Shown piece by piece: positions 46,542 through 59,676 of a stretch of DNA of 64,000 nt. A program made the translations under genes and the position numbers. The notes under the pieces are model-generated. The model saw nothing but the letters and a program-made list of their open reading frames with translations. It did no database searches and had not been told where the DNA came from. Every line of letters starts with the position of its first letter. The first letter of the stretch is position 1. Origin of the DNA: Tomocerus qinae (lineage: Eukaryota; Arthropoda; Collembola; Entomobryomorpha; Tomoceridae); NCBI GenBank assembly GCA_020055645.1, contig CM034547.1, positions 21,801,013 through 21,865,012 on the forward strand, read 5' to 3'.

Positions 46542-48290
46542 CTATCTGAGTGGTTGAAATTGGGCCAATATTATTAGGTATGTGACAAATATACTGATCA
46601 TCTGCACCAGCATCGAAAAATTAATTACTTTGTGGAAGTAAAACAGATTAGTAATAACGAGAAGAAAAACTCACAGCTCCGACAAATTCGTAAGTCACAG
46701 TGAAGAAGTCGTAGCCTTTCAAGCCGACATTCACCTCGTTAATTTCAGAAGATAGAAATATAAGCTTAAAACCTTCTTTTTCATTATCGACAGATCGGCA
46801 CCATTCATGTAGCCAAGATTTCATTTGACTCATCTAGAAAAAGAATATAAATGCATTGCTAAATTTTGTTTTTGTATTAGTACTCGTAGTCATCGATAAG
46901 CGTATAGGTATATAGGTACAGAGTACAGAATCCTGGAGTTAAGAATGATTTTAAAAAGTTGTCGTAAAACTGTTTTAATGGTACACACCTTACTATTTCC
47001 TTCCGCAGCAATTAGGAGAACTGCTATGTAGAAAGTCATATGATAAACAACGTTGGTCCTTACTAAATAACTCTCCGAGTCAAAAAAGATTACAAAATTA
47101 AAGGATAAGAAAGGGACCGCTTCCAATAGAAGAACTATCAAAATAGGGCCAGTCACATCGTTAATATAGCTAACTAATTCCGCTGCGTAGAAAAAGTAGT
47201 CAGTTATCTGAAAGAAATACATAACATTTATTAGTACTCGAGTTGTGAGTATTGGAGGAATGACGATTGTGAATGGAAAATTGTATCTCAATGCATAATG
47301 GGTGCAGAAGTTGAATGAGAACTTACATTTTCTAATTTTCTAGCATCAGCCAAAGGTTCCCCTTCACGGGTGGGAGGTAAAGACTTTAATACATTAGTAA
47401 AATCTTTGGAAATGAGATAGATGGATATTGCAGAAAACATGCAAAAGAGTAATGCTAATTTAGTCCATAATTGCCAATATGTTTCAAAAAGTAGAAAGAA
47501 ACTCCCAAATATTTTCAGTGGTAAATTCATTTCTCCATCTTTGATAATTGTAATGTTTTGTGTCGCATAGAGGCAGTAAAGATAAGTACTGGTGTGTATT
47601 TTGAGAGAGTCCCAGAACGTGGCATTTGTAGGGTAGAAAATTGCTTTAAACTTGGCCAATAAATTCATAGCAATAACCACGAAGCATAATATCGTTGCAA
47701 TAATGGTATTCTGCAAAAACAAACTTCGTAGCTTTTGAATGATCAAACCCGTTCTCAAGTCATTGAAATTGAAATGCTTACCCTTGAACTGGATACAGAT
47801 ATCTTATAGCCATTTTGACAGAGATTCAATATTTTCTCGAAACTGTTCCTCTTGAACCAATTGATGTAAATAGTGACAAAACAATACGCTGAATTTGTGA
47901 TCACAAATGCTATTAAAAATAGAGTTTGTGGATTCTCCTTTATCTTTTGGATATAGGACTGCCGAATAGCTAAAACACTTAGTACAGCCACCACACTTGT
48001 GACCACTAAAGAAATAACCTTATTAACCAAAACACAATTAGAAATTATGGAAAATATATAAAAAATTTGAAATTAATAAATTTATATAGATTTACCTTAT
48101 GGATTCTATTGGTATAGATGTAGTACAAGCCTTTTCTGTAGGTAAACCTAAATGGGGACAAAAGAATAATATAGCTAATTATGAAGAAAACTTTAAAGAA
48201 GTGAAAGCAAGAAGATGTGAAAGCTTTCTCTTCCAATTTATTCCGCGTTTTCTGTTCTATATCACTGGATGATGCAAAAATTTTATTCAT
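46542..48290 (-). CDS. Gustatory receptor family chemoreceptor 2
   Basis: Six exons, all phase 0: 48290-48096, 48018-47782, 47710-47327, 47207-46989, 46833-46675, 46601-46542, encoding 417 residues. The gene shares exon number, phases and many residues with its neighbour (ILLSPFRF, YCFVTIYINWFKR, GPILIVLLLEAVPF, LLIAAEGNSK). The terminal exon encodes MISIFVTYLIILAQFQPLR with the TYxxxxxQF signature. The pair arose by tandem duplication and has since diverged well. It is presumed to act at the dendritic membrane of chemosensory neurons. Ligand unknown. Confidence 0.88.
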
Positions 48291-49802
48291 TCTGTACTGG
48301 TCTAATTTTCTTGTGTGAAATAGTTATGCTAACAAAATTTCTCCAATGATTATTGCTTTTGCTACATTATTTTCTCATTTCAATATAGAAGCCACAAGTT
48401 GAACAAAGTCTCAAGAGTGAACGTGAACACTACCTGAGAGCCAGAGCAGAACTGCGACTGTTGTTGTTTCTCATACCGAAAACATTCTTACTTTATGAAT
48501 ATGGTTTACGGCTACTGACATTATTGAACTAGAATTTAATGTGTCTAACAATGCTTAATATTTAATACGGTCACATGACGCATGCAAACAAATGTAATAT
48601 GCTCCAAACATGCTAAGTAGCTAAGTGCTCGTAAAAATATCTAAAATGATTATGAAATGTGAAATTATGAAACATCAGTAGAAGTAATAAAATTCTTATT
48701 ATCCAGCTCTATTCCAGGTCGATAGAAATGACTTGCGTATAGCTCCCACTAACAATTTATTTAGAGAGAATATACGATTTAGGCACGTAAAGCCGACTTA
48801 GGAAGAATTGAGGTTTTTGTGGCGTACACTAATTAATCTGATGCTATATTTACTTGTATTTAGGCACACGCATTTCTCCTATTTAGAGGTCCGACTCTGT
48901 TGATTAATGGGATCGGTATTTATATACATGTATGCGTTACTCTATTTGACGTGATATATCGAAAAGGCCGTTGTTCCAACCCTAGCACCCCGGAATGACC
49001 GATCGTAAACATTTCCATTCGACCGTGCGTGCTTACGCAAAACTAATAATTCAAAGTATGTTTAACTTTTAAAAACAAAAATGATTAATTTAATGCTATA
49101 TTTTTCCCAATGAGAAGTGAAGGATGTTATATTTCTCCTATTTAGTACACAATAGAGTACAGTAAGGCTGGGCGATTGCATTGAATGCCACTGCTATGCT
49201 TTATCATTTATCACTTTGAAAAACATGAATACAATCATTATGAAATAATTTCTGTGTTGTATGTCCATTGTTTAGTAGTAGTTAATTGCTTTGGAATTGA
49301 CTGGCATTTTGTTTTGCATATTCAGTATAAACAAGCCAGTGGTATATTAAGTTTAATCAAGTTGTCAAATGACATAATTATATTATGAGTGACATGATAA
49401 TGATTATATGTTGTCTTATCCGTATTTAGCTTAAAGTATGTAAGTCAACAGTAACTAGGCTGAAGAACCGGATATTTGGACCAATTGTCTCAGAATAGAC
49501 GCTTAATAAATACTTCAGTACATTGTAAGTATAAGCTAAATACTTACCAATGCAAAGATTCATATGCTTTATTTACCAATTTACTTTGGAAATTGTCTAG
49601 AACAAATTATCCCTAGCTGCATTTCGACACTTTTATAAAACCGCTGGCTTTACTTGAATTTGCTATTTAAGAAGGAGTTTGTACCTCTATATTTGACATT
49701 TCGCTTTTATTTTCAGTGGAGGAGAAAAATGTAAGCATTTGTAGTCCCCACAGTAAATACAGAAACAGAAATCACGAAAACGTAACATCTCAAGTTTTTA
49801 TA
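48291..49802. other. Intergenic between divergent chemoreceptor genes
   Basis: About 1.5 kb. It should hold the promoters of receptor 2 (minus) and the ionotropic receptor (plus), and possibly a short first exon of the latter. A GC-richer patch lies at 48960-49030, without recognisable function. Confidence 0.45.
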
Positions 49803-52800
49803 ATGATTTTACCATGGATTTACGTACTTCTTAGTAGAGGAGAGTTTTTTAAGCATGGTGATTTACTTTTAGGAACTATTAGTGGTTCTTCTACTGCGGT
49901 ACTTGCAGATATTTTACCGATGACGAAACTAAACCAACTGGCAGCAGTATTTGTCCACAACAATCTCACTAATGGCATAGATTCTACATTTTCTGTGCCT
50001 GCAAGTGATTTTAAATTTATGTCATATCTGAATTGCGAATCGTCGACAGAATTGGCATATCTTGAGAAGCTTCTGTCAAACACCAGCATCTCCTCGATAA
50101 CAATTACGAAATGGAATGATTCTTTGCCTGAGACTTCAATCATGGACCACTTTTCCATGTATTGCACAAATGAATTTGCAGCTAGAATATCTATTACAAG
50201 TCATTTGTATGTTCTGAGGAACTCAAATATATATGAGATTTACTGTCGCTTCGACCGTCAATTGATTGTTCATAAATTAGAAAATGGGCAAGGAGAATCG
50301 TTTTTGTCATCTCGTAAAAATTTTCAGATGAATACATTAATCGCTGCCCATACGGTTATAGTCTTTGATAATGCTGTTCTAAAATGTATAATGGCCATTC
50401 TGAAATTATTTTATATTTTCAGTCTAAAATATGTTTCTGTAAAACAGAAAGAATGGTCTGGCCAGTTTTCCAGTTCCAGTGTAATCGAAATGGGTGGGAA
50501 TATTTCTCTTACTTATCAATATTTGGGATACATGCAAGACTTTCTAAACTTCACGTAAGATTTTATAAATTTTTATATCAATGGAGCGTAGATGTTTATA
50601 TATTGTCTTCCCGTATACCAACTTTGCAAAGTTCACATGAAAATGATATGGGTGTTGGCTAAAATCTTGGTGAAAGTACTGGTAAAAGGTTGGTGAAAGT
50701 TTAATATAGAGTTGGTTCGGTATTATGGATAGGAAAGCTCGTCATCAACTGGCGCATAGTGTAATATAGTGTTGCATTAGACAAACATTAATAACAATAA
50801 TTGATAATAATTTCTTGAATAATTTCCTGTTTTATGATTGATTTGTTTGACTTCATAGTGTTGAAGTGCAGAGTAATGACAATTGGGGTAAAATGGCAAA
50901 TAACATTCGATTCCAAGATGCTGATATTGGAATAAGTGCTTCTGTAATTCATTCCAATGCAATGGAACACTTCAAATTTCTTATGCCTCCAACATACATC
51001 GATAAGTAAGAATTTTTCAATTCCATCAATAATTACTGTTGAGTGTTGATTACGTTTGTACTGGAAACGCCTACCCCTTGGATGAATTGATTTCTCACTT
51101 TTCCCTTTTCCAATTGAATTTACTTAATCAAAAATGAAGTATTTTTGTTTTAACAATGAACAATTCCTTGGAAAGTTTCTCGGTGGATTGACCGAAAACT
51201 GTAATTATTTTATAAATATATAATGAGGATGATGAATGATATGAAAGCTAGTAATTTTCGTCGCTAAATAATCGGCTACTCTAAATCTATACGTATTACG
51301 TATAGATGGATTTAGAGTAGCCGTGCAAATAAGATTTTTGTTGCAGTCTAAACTATACCAACTCACATGTGAAAGTCATAGTCTTACGAAATGTTACTTA
51401 CGAATCCCATTAGTAGAAGCGTAGTATATCCACCGTATACCTTATGACGAGAAAGTCCTTTTCTTTCTCTTTTGTTATATGAATTCCATATCGCCGACAT
51501 ACCTTAATATACTTTCACAAGCATATTACCACGAATAGTTTTTTTGGTGAAAGTTATCAAACTTTAGTTAGCGTATGAAAAGCGAAAAGTGTGGTAACTT
51601 ATATGTCCTGTATTTAAATAACTTTATGTGTAAGGGTAACCATTCATTTTCTACCTGTGCAAGGAGAAGCCTCCACAATTTTAGTGCACATTAAGTCATT
51701 TCAACCGAAAATATGGCTTGCAATATTTGTGATATTACTGATGATTACCATCTGCTACTCTGTCACGTCATGGCCACTCAATTTATCAGAACCAGTATGG
51801 CTCATTTTGTGCTGTTTCTGCCAGCAAGGTAAGAAAGAGAACAACATAATAATGCCTTTGTATTCTGAATCTAAAATGAGCTTATTAAGTCCTAAAACCA
51901 AAAAAAAAACAATTCGTTCCATATTTCCATCCATGCATATGTGTGTATTCAATTTTATGCTGGCAATTCCGTTTATAGGCTTTTCCATTGGTAAACCTAA
52001 TTATGTTCGAATAATGACTTTCACCTGCTCGTTATTCTGCATAATAATCTACGCAATGTACTCTGGTTCGTTGATATCTGCTATGTCAACTCAGTCCAAC
52101 TTACTAAATTCCATCACACAACTAATCGACAGCGGATATCGCTTTGGCATCCACAATAGTTCTGACACTTATTATACATCTGTTGTTTTCAAGGTAGGTA
52201 TTAACTTTTCTAACTATTTTCTAAAACCTACATGACATGTCCATATAATTCAATTCACATACAAAATAGTTAATCATCCCAAGCAAACAATAATCTTATA
52301 ATACAAAGAGTGAATTGAGTTAAACGGTCGATATGATACACAGACGGGAAACATGCTACGAAGATAGTATTTTCTCTTTCCCTATGCTAGCCACTTTCAC
52401 CGACTTGCTTTCATCACTTCGTTTGGTGAAAGTGAGTGAAAGCTTATATATGACGCTAGCATGGTGGCAGAGAAAGTAGTATGGTTCGGGTAACATTGTT
52501 CCACTGTGTAGTAATATTCTTTTTTGTCAGAATGACTCTTATGATTCTATTACAACCAAGGCTGGGGACGCGACCAGCAGAAACATCTTAGCAAATCTGC
52601 ATTCCTCGAGGCAACTTAAATACCCTTGCCTAAAACTTGGAATCCAAACTGCTTTGTCAGCAGAAAAATATGCTTTAATAACAGAAATGAGTATGAGTTC
52701 CATCGTAGGTGAATTTCAGCAGCAAAAAGAGAACCTAAATACGAGATGTTGGCCATTGCATCAATTCCCTATTCCAAACTACTCTGTTCAACAAACCTAC

Positions 52801-53170
52801 ATAACACGAAAAGATTCTCCACTAGTAAAATACTTTAATTTGGCGTAAGAGAATATTATTTGCCTTTATGGTTTTTGTGCAGTAGTATGACTATTTAATA
52901 CTATCATAATTCGTTTTCAGGCGATTTACTATGAAAGAGCGAGGAATTTCTGATGCCATCATGAAAAGGCGATCAAATTATATCAGAGGATTAAAGCCCA
53001 ATTGCGAAATATTAAGCGAGGGAGAACGGCCATTCACCCTAAGAGACGTAGCTGTACCATTATTTATTATGAGTTTTGGAATCCTCTTCAGCCTTATCAC
53101 ACTTGGAGCTGAAATTATCTACAAGGAAAAAGATGGATTGTTTATTGCACATTCAGATTCAACTGATTAG
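49803..53170 (+). CDS. Divergent ionotropic receptor (IR family)
   Basis: Exons about 49803-50554, 50859-51005, 51664-52193, 52531-52844 and 52921-53170 encode about 664 residues. The ligand-binding lobe includes GYMQDFLNFTVEVQ and ADIGISASVIHS. Three channel helices follow in exon 3 (IWLAIFVILLMITICYSV; the pore-region SEPVWLILCCFCQQ; RIMTFTCSLFCIIIYAMYSG), then lobe 2, and the last helix VPLFIMSFGILFSLITLGAEI. This is the iGluR-derived layout of arthropod IRs. Exons 2 and 3 do not join in phase at any visible site: exon 2 leaves two bases and exon 3 needs one. The acceptor at 49715-49716 suggests an upstream 5' exon, so the start at 49803 is provisional. AATAAA follows the stop near 53223. 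Confidence 0.82.
51273..51323. repeat. Short palindrome in the IR intron
   Basis: CGGCTACTCTAAATCTATACGTA is followed by its reverse complement, interrupted by four extra bases (GGAT). It forms a near-perfect hairpin of about 23 paired bases within the intron that shows the phase conflict. Confidence 0.75.
52364..52482. repeat. Imperfect inverted repeat in the third IR intron
   Basis: ATAGTATTTTCTCTTTCCC and GCTAGCCACTTTCAC on the left are mirrored by GTGAAAGTGAGTGAAAG and GCTAGCATGGTGGCAGAG on the right. It resembles a small degraded foldback element. The splice sites of the intron are unaffected. Confidence 0.5.
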
Positions 53171-54250
53171 AATATATATCATATCATATCAATGTTAAAA
53201 TGAGGTTTAGTCATGTGATAAAATAAATAATTACCAAACGATGAGTGTGTACAATAGCAAAAAGGCTTTTATTAGCAGTAAAAAAGGAATCGATTACAAA
53301 TCAAATACAAAAATGAATCATGAAAAATGGCAAATAATAACTATGAACTATAATAACTCTATTTATACGTACAAAACCATTATGTACTACAATATGCTCT
53401 ACTCATCAAATGACAGGATAAACTAAAATGTTTAATCAACACTGTTGACATAAGCTACGCCTCGCTGCGCTGAAGCCTTTAAGCCAGCAACTACACCATT
53501 TGTACAAATCAATTTAATAACGTATTTTCAACTCTATACAGGGCTGAGAATCATTGGAAATTTAATTTCTATGCTCATAAGCATGAAAATTTTAATCTCT
53601 AGTCACAATAATACATATATTCACTTTTTTTAAATTGAGCAATGCCGCTTACCATATACTTTGTGCAATATATATATATTTCATATATAATTTTGTAAGG
53701 CGATATTTATAGGTATTAGCCGTTGTTGATATAATTCTGTTATATAATACTATACGTATGTAGCCGCTTTAATTTGCAAAGACGATGTGAGCTGTTATTG
53801 TGCAATGTGAATTAAATGGTCGCAAGTTGCCACAGAATATTTTTAGCCAATACCTAGTAGGTCACTTGAATGGAAAGAACAATATCTATGAAGATCACTT
53901 GAGTTTGTACAATGCTTTACACAACTACATAGAAAATAGAAACCTTGCAAGGCACATAAATTCGGCTATCATCAAAAAGTTAGGTACATAATGTCAGCTA
54001 CATAAACAGCTTAGGAAATATTTTATTATAATATTATTGAACAGTACTATCCGTTTCCTCCATTGCAAGTCATAAGCATTTTAGGGCAGTGAATATTTGA
54101 TTTAAATCAAACGTTACATATGAACACAAAACTAAGGCTACTATTTAAATCATTTCAAACGTATAATTTTGTTACCTAACAAGAAATAAGTTTCTTCCAA
54201 ATTGAACGGGGGTTTTATAGCATGTATTTCTGACGATCAGAAGCAGGAAT
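53171..54250. other. Intergenic between converging IR and stathmin genes
   Basis: 3' UTR regions on both sides. A short TATATATA run occurs near 53671. An open frame at 53800-53991 has no recognisable domain. Confidence 0.45.
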
Positions 54251-57200
54251 TCAGTTTGTTTCAGCTTGAGCAACCTCACCATTGGAGTCTTCTGGCATTC
54301 CCTGGCTAGTACTCCGTTTAATACTACGAACCATCTCCACTTTCTCTTCCTAGAAATTAATTTATGCATATTAACAATTTTAGGGTTAACATTTTAAGAT
54401 ATATGTACAAATTACAAAAACACAGCTCTTACATGCTTTTTAAGCGATTCCAGACGCTCTTGAATAACCTTTTCCCTGTTCTGTTCCGCAACTTCGAGTT
54501 TCTTCTCTAACTCTTCTTTTGCTTTCTCTTCGAACTCCGACACACTTGACTCCAAGTTTTGGCGAACTTCTTTCAAGTGATTTGTGTTCTACAAGATAGA
54601 TTTAAAACGTAAATATTTACTACAGCTGTCAAACAGAAAACCAAAACCTAAACATCGTTTTAAACAAAATATGAAATTAAGTGCTAATAAACGCGTACAT
54701 TGTACATTAAGTACTATTATAATTAAGTTTATCTCTTATCTAGTCTAAATGATCCGCCTTACTTACACGTTAACCTAATTTAAAGATCATCAAATCCAAC
54801 TATAAAATTTATATTTTAATTTTTAACTATACAAAACTTTCTGAAGATAGCAAATAGTCACCAATATTAGCTATTTATTTCAACAAGCACACACTATCTA
54901 CACGTTGTTGTGTTATATGTGTGTTATTAATAAAATATAAAAACTGACATAGACATACATGGTTGCTCAGCTTAACTTTCAGATCGGTTATGATATTTTC
55001 CCGATTTCCAATATGGTTTTCCATCTTCTTTTCAATGCTTTCTTTGACGTTATTTTTGAAGTTCTTTTCCTCTTCTGCTCTTTTTGCAGCAGCTTCTTCA
55101 ATCTTTTTCATCTTTTCAGCCAATGCTGCTAAGCGCTCGGATTCCAAGGACTAAAAAATATGACATTTTGTAAATTAATGTGCAACACAACATTATTAAG
55201 CCTGATAAAGGCTCTACAACACAAGTATCTACTACTATTTACGACTACGTGTACAGACTAGATTTCAACTTACCTGGCGACGTTCAGCAGCTGCTACCAG
55301 CTTAAGTTGAATGGCTTCAGCGGAAACTACAGATTTGGGAGTTGTTACTGTCGTAGGAGGTGTTACCAATGGGCTTTCTGCACCCAAAATTACTTCATAT
55401 TTTATCCCGCCTTTGGCTGCTTCTGTAAATTTATTAAAAAACATTAAGCATGTCTAGAATTAGCTCGGAAGTCATTTTTGTGTATTAGGCAGCGAAGGTA
55501 CTTATGAGTTGAGTTTAGGCTGGGAAGTTAGTTATTTTATGTAATCTTATTCAGATTAGAAGGTTAGGTAGAAAAAAATCCTTTATGCCTAGACATTAGA
55601 TGACTGCAAAGGGTTGTCATTAGTCATTATTTTATCAACCCCACTTCCGTTGCATTCATATTACGTGGAAAAAGGACATGCAACATGATGCAACTACTGC
55701 AATACTCATCTTAATTTGCCATGACTAAATAACAATAAGTATAAAACGGCACTTTCCAACATTTGCAGTTAGTATTTAGGTACCATCGTCTATGACAAGA
55801 CAAAGACAAAGGACAGTCACCTTTATTCTTTCATAATACAAATAAATAATATTGAATCAACGCTTAAGGGAGAATTAATTGATTACCTAGTTCATTGGTT
55901 CTATCATATCCTATACGTCATGAAGATGACTAACAAATTATTGATTCTGGCACTGTAGAGTAGATACTGCAGTACAGGTACATTACAATAAATACTCAGA
56001 TTAAACAGACACACAAACAAACCGTGCACAGGAAAATAAATCGATTGCTGTGGTCGCAAGTAAACGTCTGTGAAATGGAAAGTACCATGACTCAAGACTT
56101 ATACAATTGTATGATTGTACGTAGTTGCATAAGGTAAAACCCTAAAACTAAGAACTACCATGGTACTACCGTCCGTTTGTACTTACGACTTACTTTGCTA
56201 CATAATACAAAATTACAATACAACTGCTACTTCTATACTCAACTACACCCAAATCCAAATTATACTTTTCTAGCTCTATAGTCCATATAATACAACATAG
56301 AAAACGGATCGGATGAATCTGGATGGACTGAAGTCTGGCCCGTCTGTGTGGTCTGGTCTGGTAAACGAAGTAGACTGACAGACAGACGAATATTATATGT
56401 ATTTATATTTCAGCATAGACCGACGTCTGGAGTCTGGTCTGGTTTCCCACCTTGTATTTGTGCATATAGTAGGATATTATATATAGACAACATGACGAAC
56501 TGACCAACCACACACGGCTTTTAAGTTAGCTAAACTGCTATTTCTGCGTTACGCCATGCTACAATACAATAGTTGCAATTTTGCAATCAAATTCTAATTT
56601 ATTGTGCTTTTAAAAAGTGCTTGTTTAAGAGGTTTCTTGCTAATTCCAGAATCCAGACAATTTTCACAAAATTGTATTAATAATTTTTGAAATATTGGAT
56701 TTCATTATTAAATGGTAGAGTTTAAAGTTTAAATAACGGATCTGCATTACATCACACATTTTACAAACATGCCTAACTCACTTTAGACTTGACCTTTTTT
56801 CTTTCATTAGTTCTCAGGCCTCTCAGAGGGAAACTTTTACTACTGGAGCTTTAAAACCAGAATTAACGATATAGTTTTGCTATGAAACTTTTATAAAAAA
56901 AGTATCTATACTTCAACAAATAATATGCAGTATCGAGGTCTACAATCGGGATTGGACATATACCGTTAATGAATAATAATATAATACCTTGTATTTGCTT
57001 TTATCATCTATGGTCTACTTTAGTTTAGTGGTAGTAAATGGCGTATGGCCTTCCAAGCCTTCATAAATAAAATAGTAGTGAACATTGAACACTATATAAA
57101 TGCAATGCATGAAAAAAATAATGTTGCTTAAAGATGAAAGAACATAATCCTTTACTTCAGAGTTCAGACTCAAACTTCACCCGATATCAAACCAATAACG

Positions 57201-57753
57201 TGATCATAATATATCATAGACATAAATACCAAAATCCAACCAACACAACATCCATACTTATATTTTACTGCCTGGCCTATGTGCCTTTAGCCCTCTCTTT
57301 GTTCTTGTAGACAAACAATGAACAAAGAACAAGGACAAAATTTACAATGCATTCAAAAGTTGAAGGATAACATCAAACAATATTTTCGGTTATATTACTT
57401 TTAACTTTCTATTTCTATCAAATATCAAAACTGACTAAGTAGATTAAGTACTAATATTTAGTTTACCAATGACCAAGTCACAAACAGCAATTCAACAAAA
57501 TCGCTAAACCATCTATCATCCAACCTTAATATTATTTTAATGTTACTATAAAGCCAAAATATCCTATACCTACTTAATTTATATCATAATAATATCTATT
57601 GTGTTATCTAAAATCTAAAAATAATATCTACCAATAAAAGAATGAAGAACAAAGAATGAAAACATGTAGCAGTAAATGTGAAATAATTTTCCAACCTGAA
57701 GCAGAAACATTGAATTCGGAAGTTGGGGTTGAAGCATCTCCTTGCCCGTTCAT
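54251..57753 (-). CDS. stai: Stathmin-family microtubule regulator
   Basis: Five coding exons join in phase: 57753-57696, 55422-55274, 55150-54959, 54588-54433, 54349-54251, encoding 217 residues. Exon 2 carries GGIKYEVILGAESP, the tubulin-capping beta-hairpin start of the stathmin domain. Exons 3-5 form one long charged helix (LAALAEKMKKIEEAAAKRAE, then EFEEKAKEELEKKLEVAEQN), the tubulin-binding coiled coil. The first exon is short and acidic, without the Cys pair used for palmitoylated Golgi forms, so this transcript is cytosolic; other first exons could exist in the 2.3-kb intron 1 (55423-57695). Stathmins sequester tubulin dimers and destabilise microtubules. The symbol follows the Drosophila homologue and is by similarity only. 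Confidence 0.9.
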
Positions 57754-59460
57754 TTTTGCGAGTCCTGCAGAAATAAAATTAGTGGGATTAAACCAATTGT
57801 CAATAAGTTTGAAGTAAGGTGATAAGGAAGGTTGAAGGTTGCCAGTTGAAGATATGAAAGTAAGTCACAATTTTATTGTTCAATCGTTTTGCTTTTATCA
57901 CAATGTGCAATTACTGCTTCAATTATCAATATTATTAGATAATAAAATACAATCAAATTTCAAATACAAGTGACTTGAAATTATACTCTTCTGAAGTTGA
58001 AATTATGACTCGAACTAACTTAAATATCTGTCCTTTTACCTTAAGAATTCCTAAAGATGAAAGACGTCCAAAGTTAGCAAATTTTAACCGTGTAACTGAA
58101 ATGTAATACCACAAAAGTTGACAGGTTTGTTTGTTTTGATGTTTGATTTTGAATGGACTTTCAAAAACAGAATCCCAAAAAAGGTTGAAGTAAGCAGTTG
58201 ACAGTAGTTAACAGACAATGAATCTGCGATATATGTATGAGTTCCTCTCCTCTTTCTCTGCCTGATAATAATAACTGTATGAAACGGACACCTTTCCTAC
58301 GAATATCAACAGAAGAATGACATGAACGTACAGAGAAAAGACAAATCGAATCGAACAGAACAATGTAAAATGCAGCAACGCCAAACACTATGTTCAAAAT
58401 GTATTCTAAGTCTTTTGTTGTCAAAGAAAATCGCGGCAGTACTACTCCAGACTCTCAGACACATAGTATATCAAAGCAAAGGCATAAAGGGATGGGAATT
58501 TTACATGAAGTGGTCTATGTACACGTGCGCATACAAGCGATATGCGAGCCAGAAAGCCCCCAAACCTTGTTATTGTTTTGTTACCTAGTTACTATGAATT
58601 TCAGAGTTGGGATTTGATTCTGGTGTCTTGTAATAGATCGAAAAACTCAAGGTGGGCTTTTCTATAGCAATACATTTAACGTAAATACACAGGTGAGGAA
58701 AGGACTCTTCAATGGTACGGACAAAGTCTGGGACGGATCGTCCCAGCTCATGGTACCAATCCAGTACCAATCCAAATTTTTCAGAACTCATTTTCATTCG
58801 AATGGTCATAGATATACCATTACCATGCAATTGATAGTCATTTAGTTTCCAAATTAATTTGAAGTACTTAATACCTATGTATCGAGATTAACGTAAAATT
58901 TTCAAAAATTAAACTCACTATGCAATCTATGCAATGGAACACGCAGCAATTGCAATCATGGAAATCTGCAATCCCATTGGCTATGCATCCGCCAATGAAA
59001 AGAGACTTTAACCAATTTCAAGTCCCTAAATGCTATAAAGTGCGATTCTAAATAATATAGAGGTGGAAATTAAAAAGAATTTAAAAACTGAAAAGTATGA
59101 ATGACTAGCTGGTTTTTAGCCCGTGCTACGACAGGGTATTAAACGTTATTGGTACTACAAACGACCGCTTGCGAGGTTAGCGGGTCGAGAATGGCTCGCC
59201 AAAAAGATGAAATTGTCTAGAATAGTTCCCATTAGGAGGTAATTGAGTGGCAAAATCGCAGTCTCGTTGATCTCTTACCTAATAATTCAAACATCATATA
59301 TAAGATCAAAGTGTCCAGAGTCCAAAGTCATTTTCAAATAGAGATTTACACCATTTTTCGTCCATGGTACTTATCACGTATTTAAAAAATTTCTAAGCAT
59401 TCATATTTAGTTAATTTTTAAAGTCGCTTGGTCTTTCGAATGCCTTTTTCTTCTACACGG

Positions 59461-59676
59461 ATGCTTTTTTACCTTTTATGTGAAAAGACATTGCTTTTTT
59501 GTCTTTTATGTGAAAAGACATTGCTTTTTTGCCATTAATGTATAAAGACACTGCTTTTTTGCCAATTATGTATAAAGATGCTTTTTTACTTATTGTGTAT
59601 AAAGACATTGCTTTTTTATCTAATATGTAAAAAGACATTGCTTTTTTACCTTTTATGTAAAAAGACATTGCTTTCA
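59461..59676. repeat. 30-bp tandem repeat, about 7 copies
   Basis: The unit is approximately TTGCTTTTTTGCC followed by TTTTATGTGAAAAGACA, 30 bp, with variable middle positions and one shortened unit. Because the period is a multiple of three, the minus strand reads as a decapeptide repeat (KKAMSFYIKG type) over about 70 residues. No promoter, signal peptide or splice context supports translation. Confidence 0.88.

Noticed and set aside
44700..48300. Considered insect odorant receptors
   Set aside because: The C-terminal TYxxxxxQF motif in the short last exons and the overall pattern fit the gustatory receptor family instead.
53800..53991. Plus-strand frame between IR and stathmin
   Set aside because: Short, no domain, lies between two 3' ends.
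58585..58830. Minus-strand frame of 81 codons with protein-like composition
   Set aside because: No family recognised and no neighbouring exon or promoter; contains short internal direct repeats. Left out for lack of support.
59101..59190. Phrase resembling the common arthropod repeat with a CCCGTGCTACG motif
   Set aside because: Too short and isolated to assign to a repeat family.
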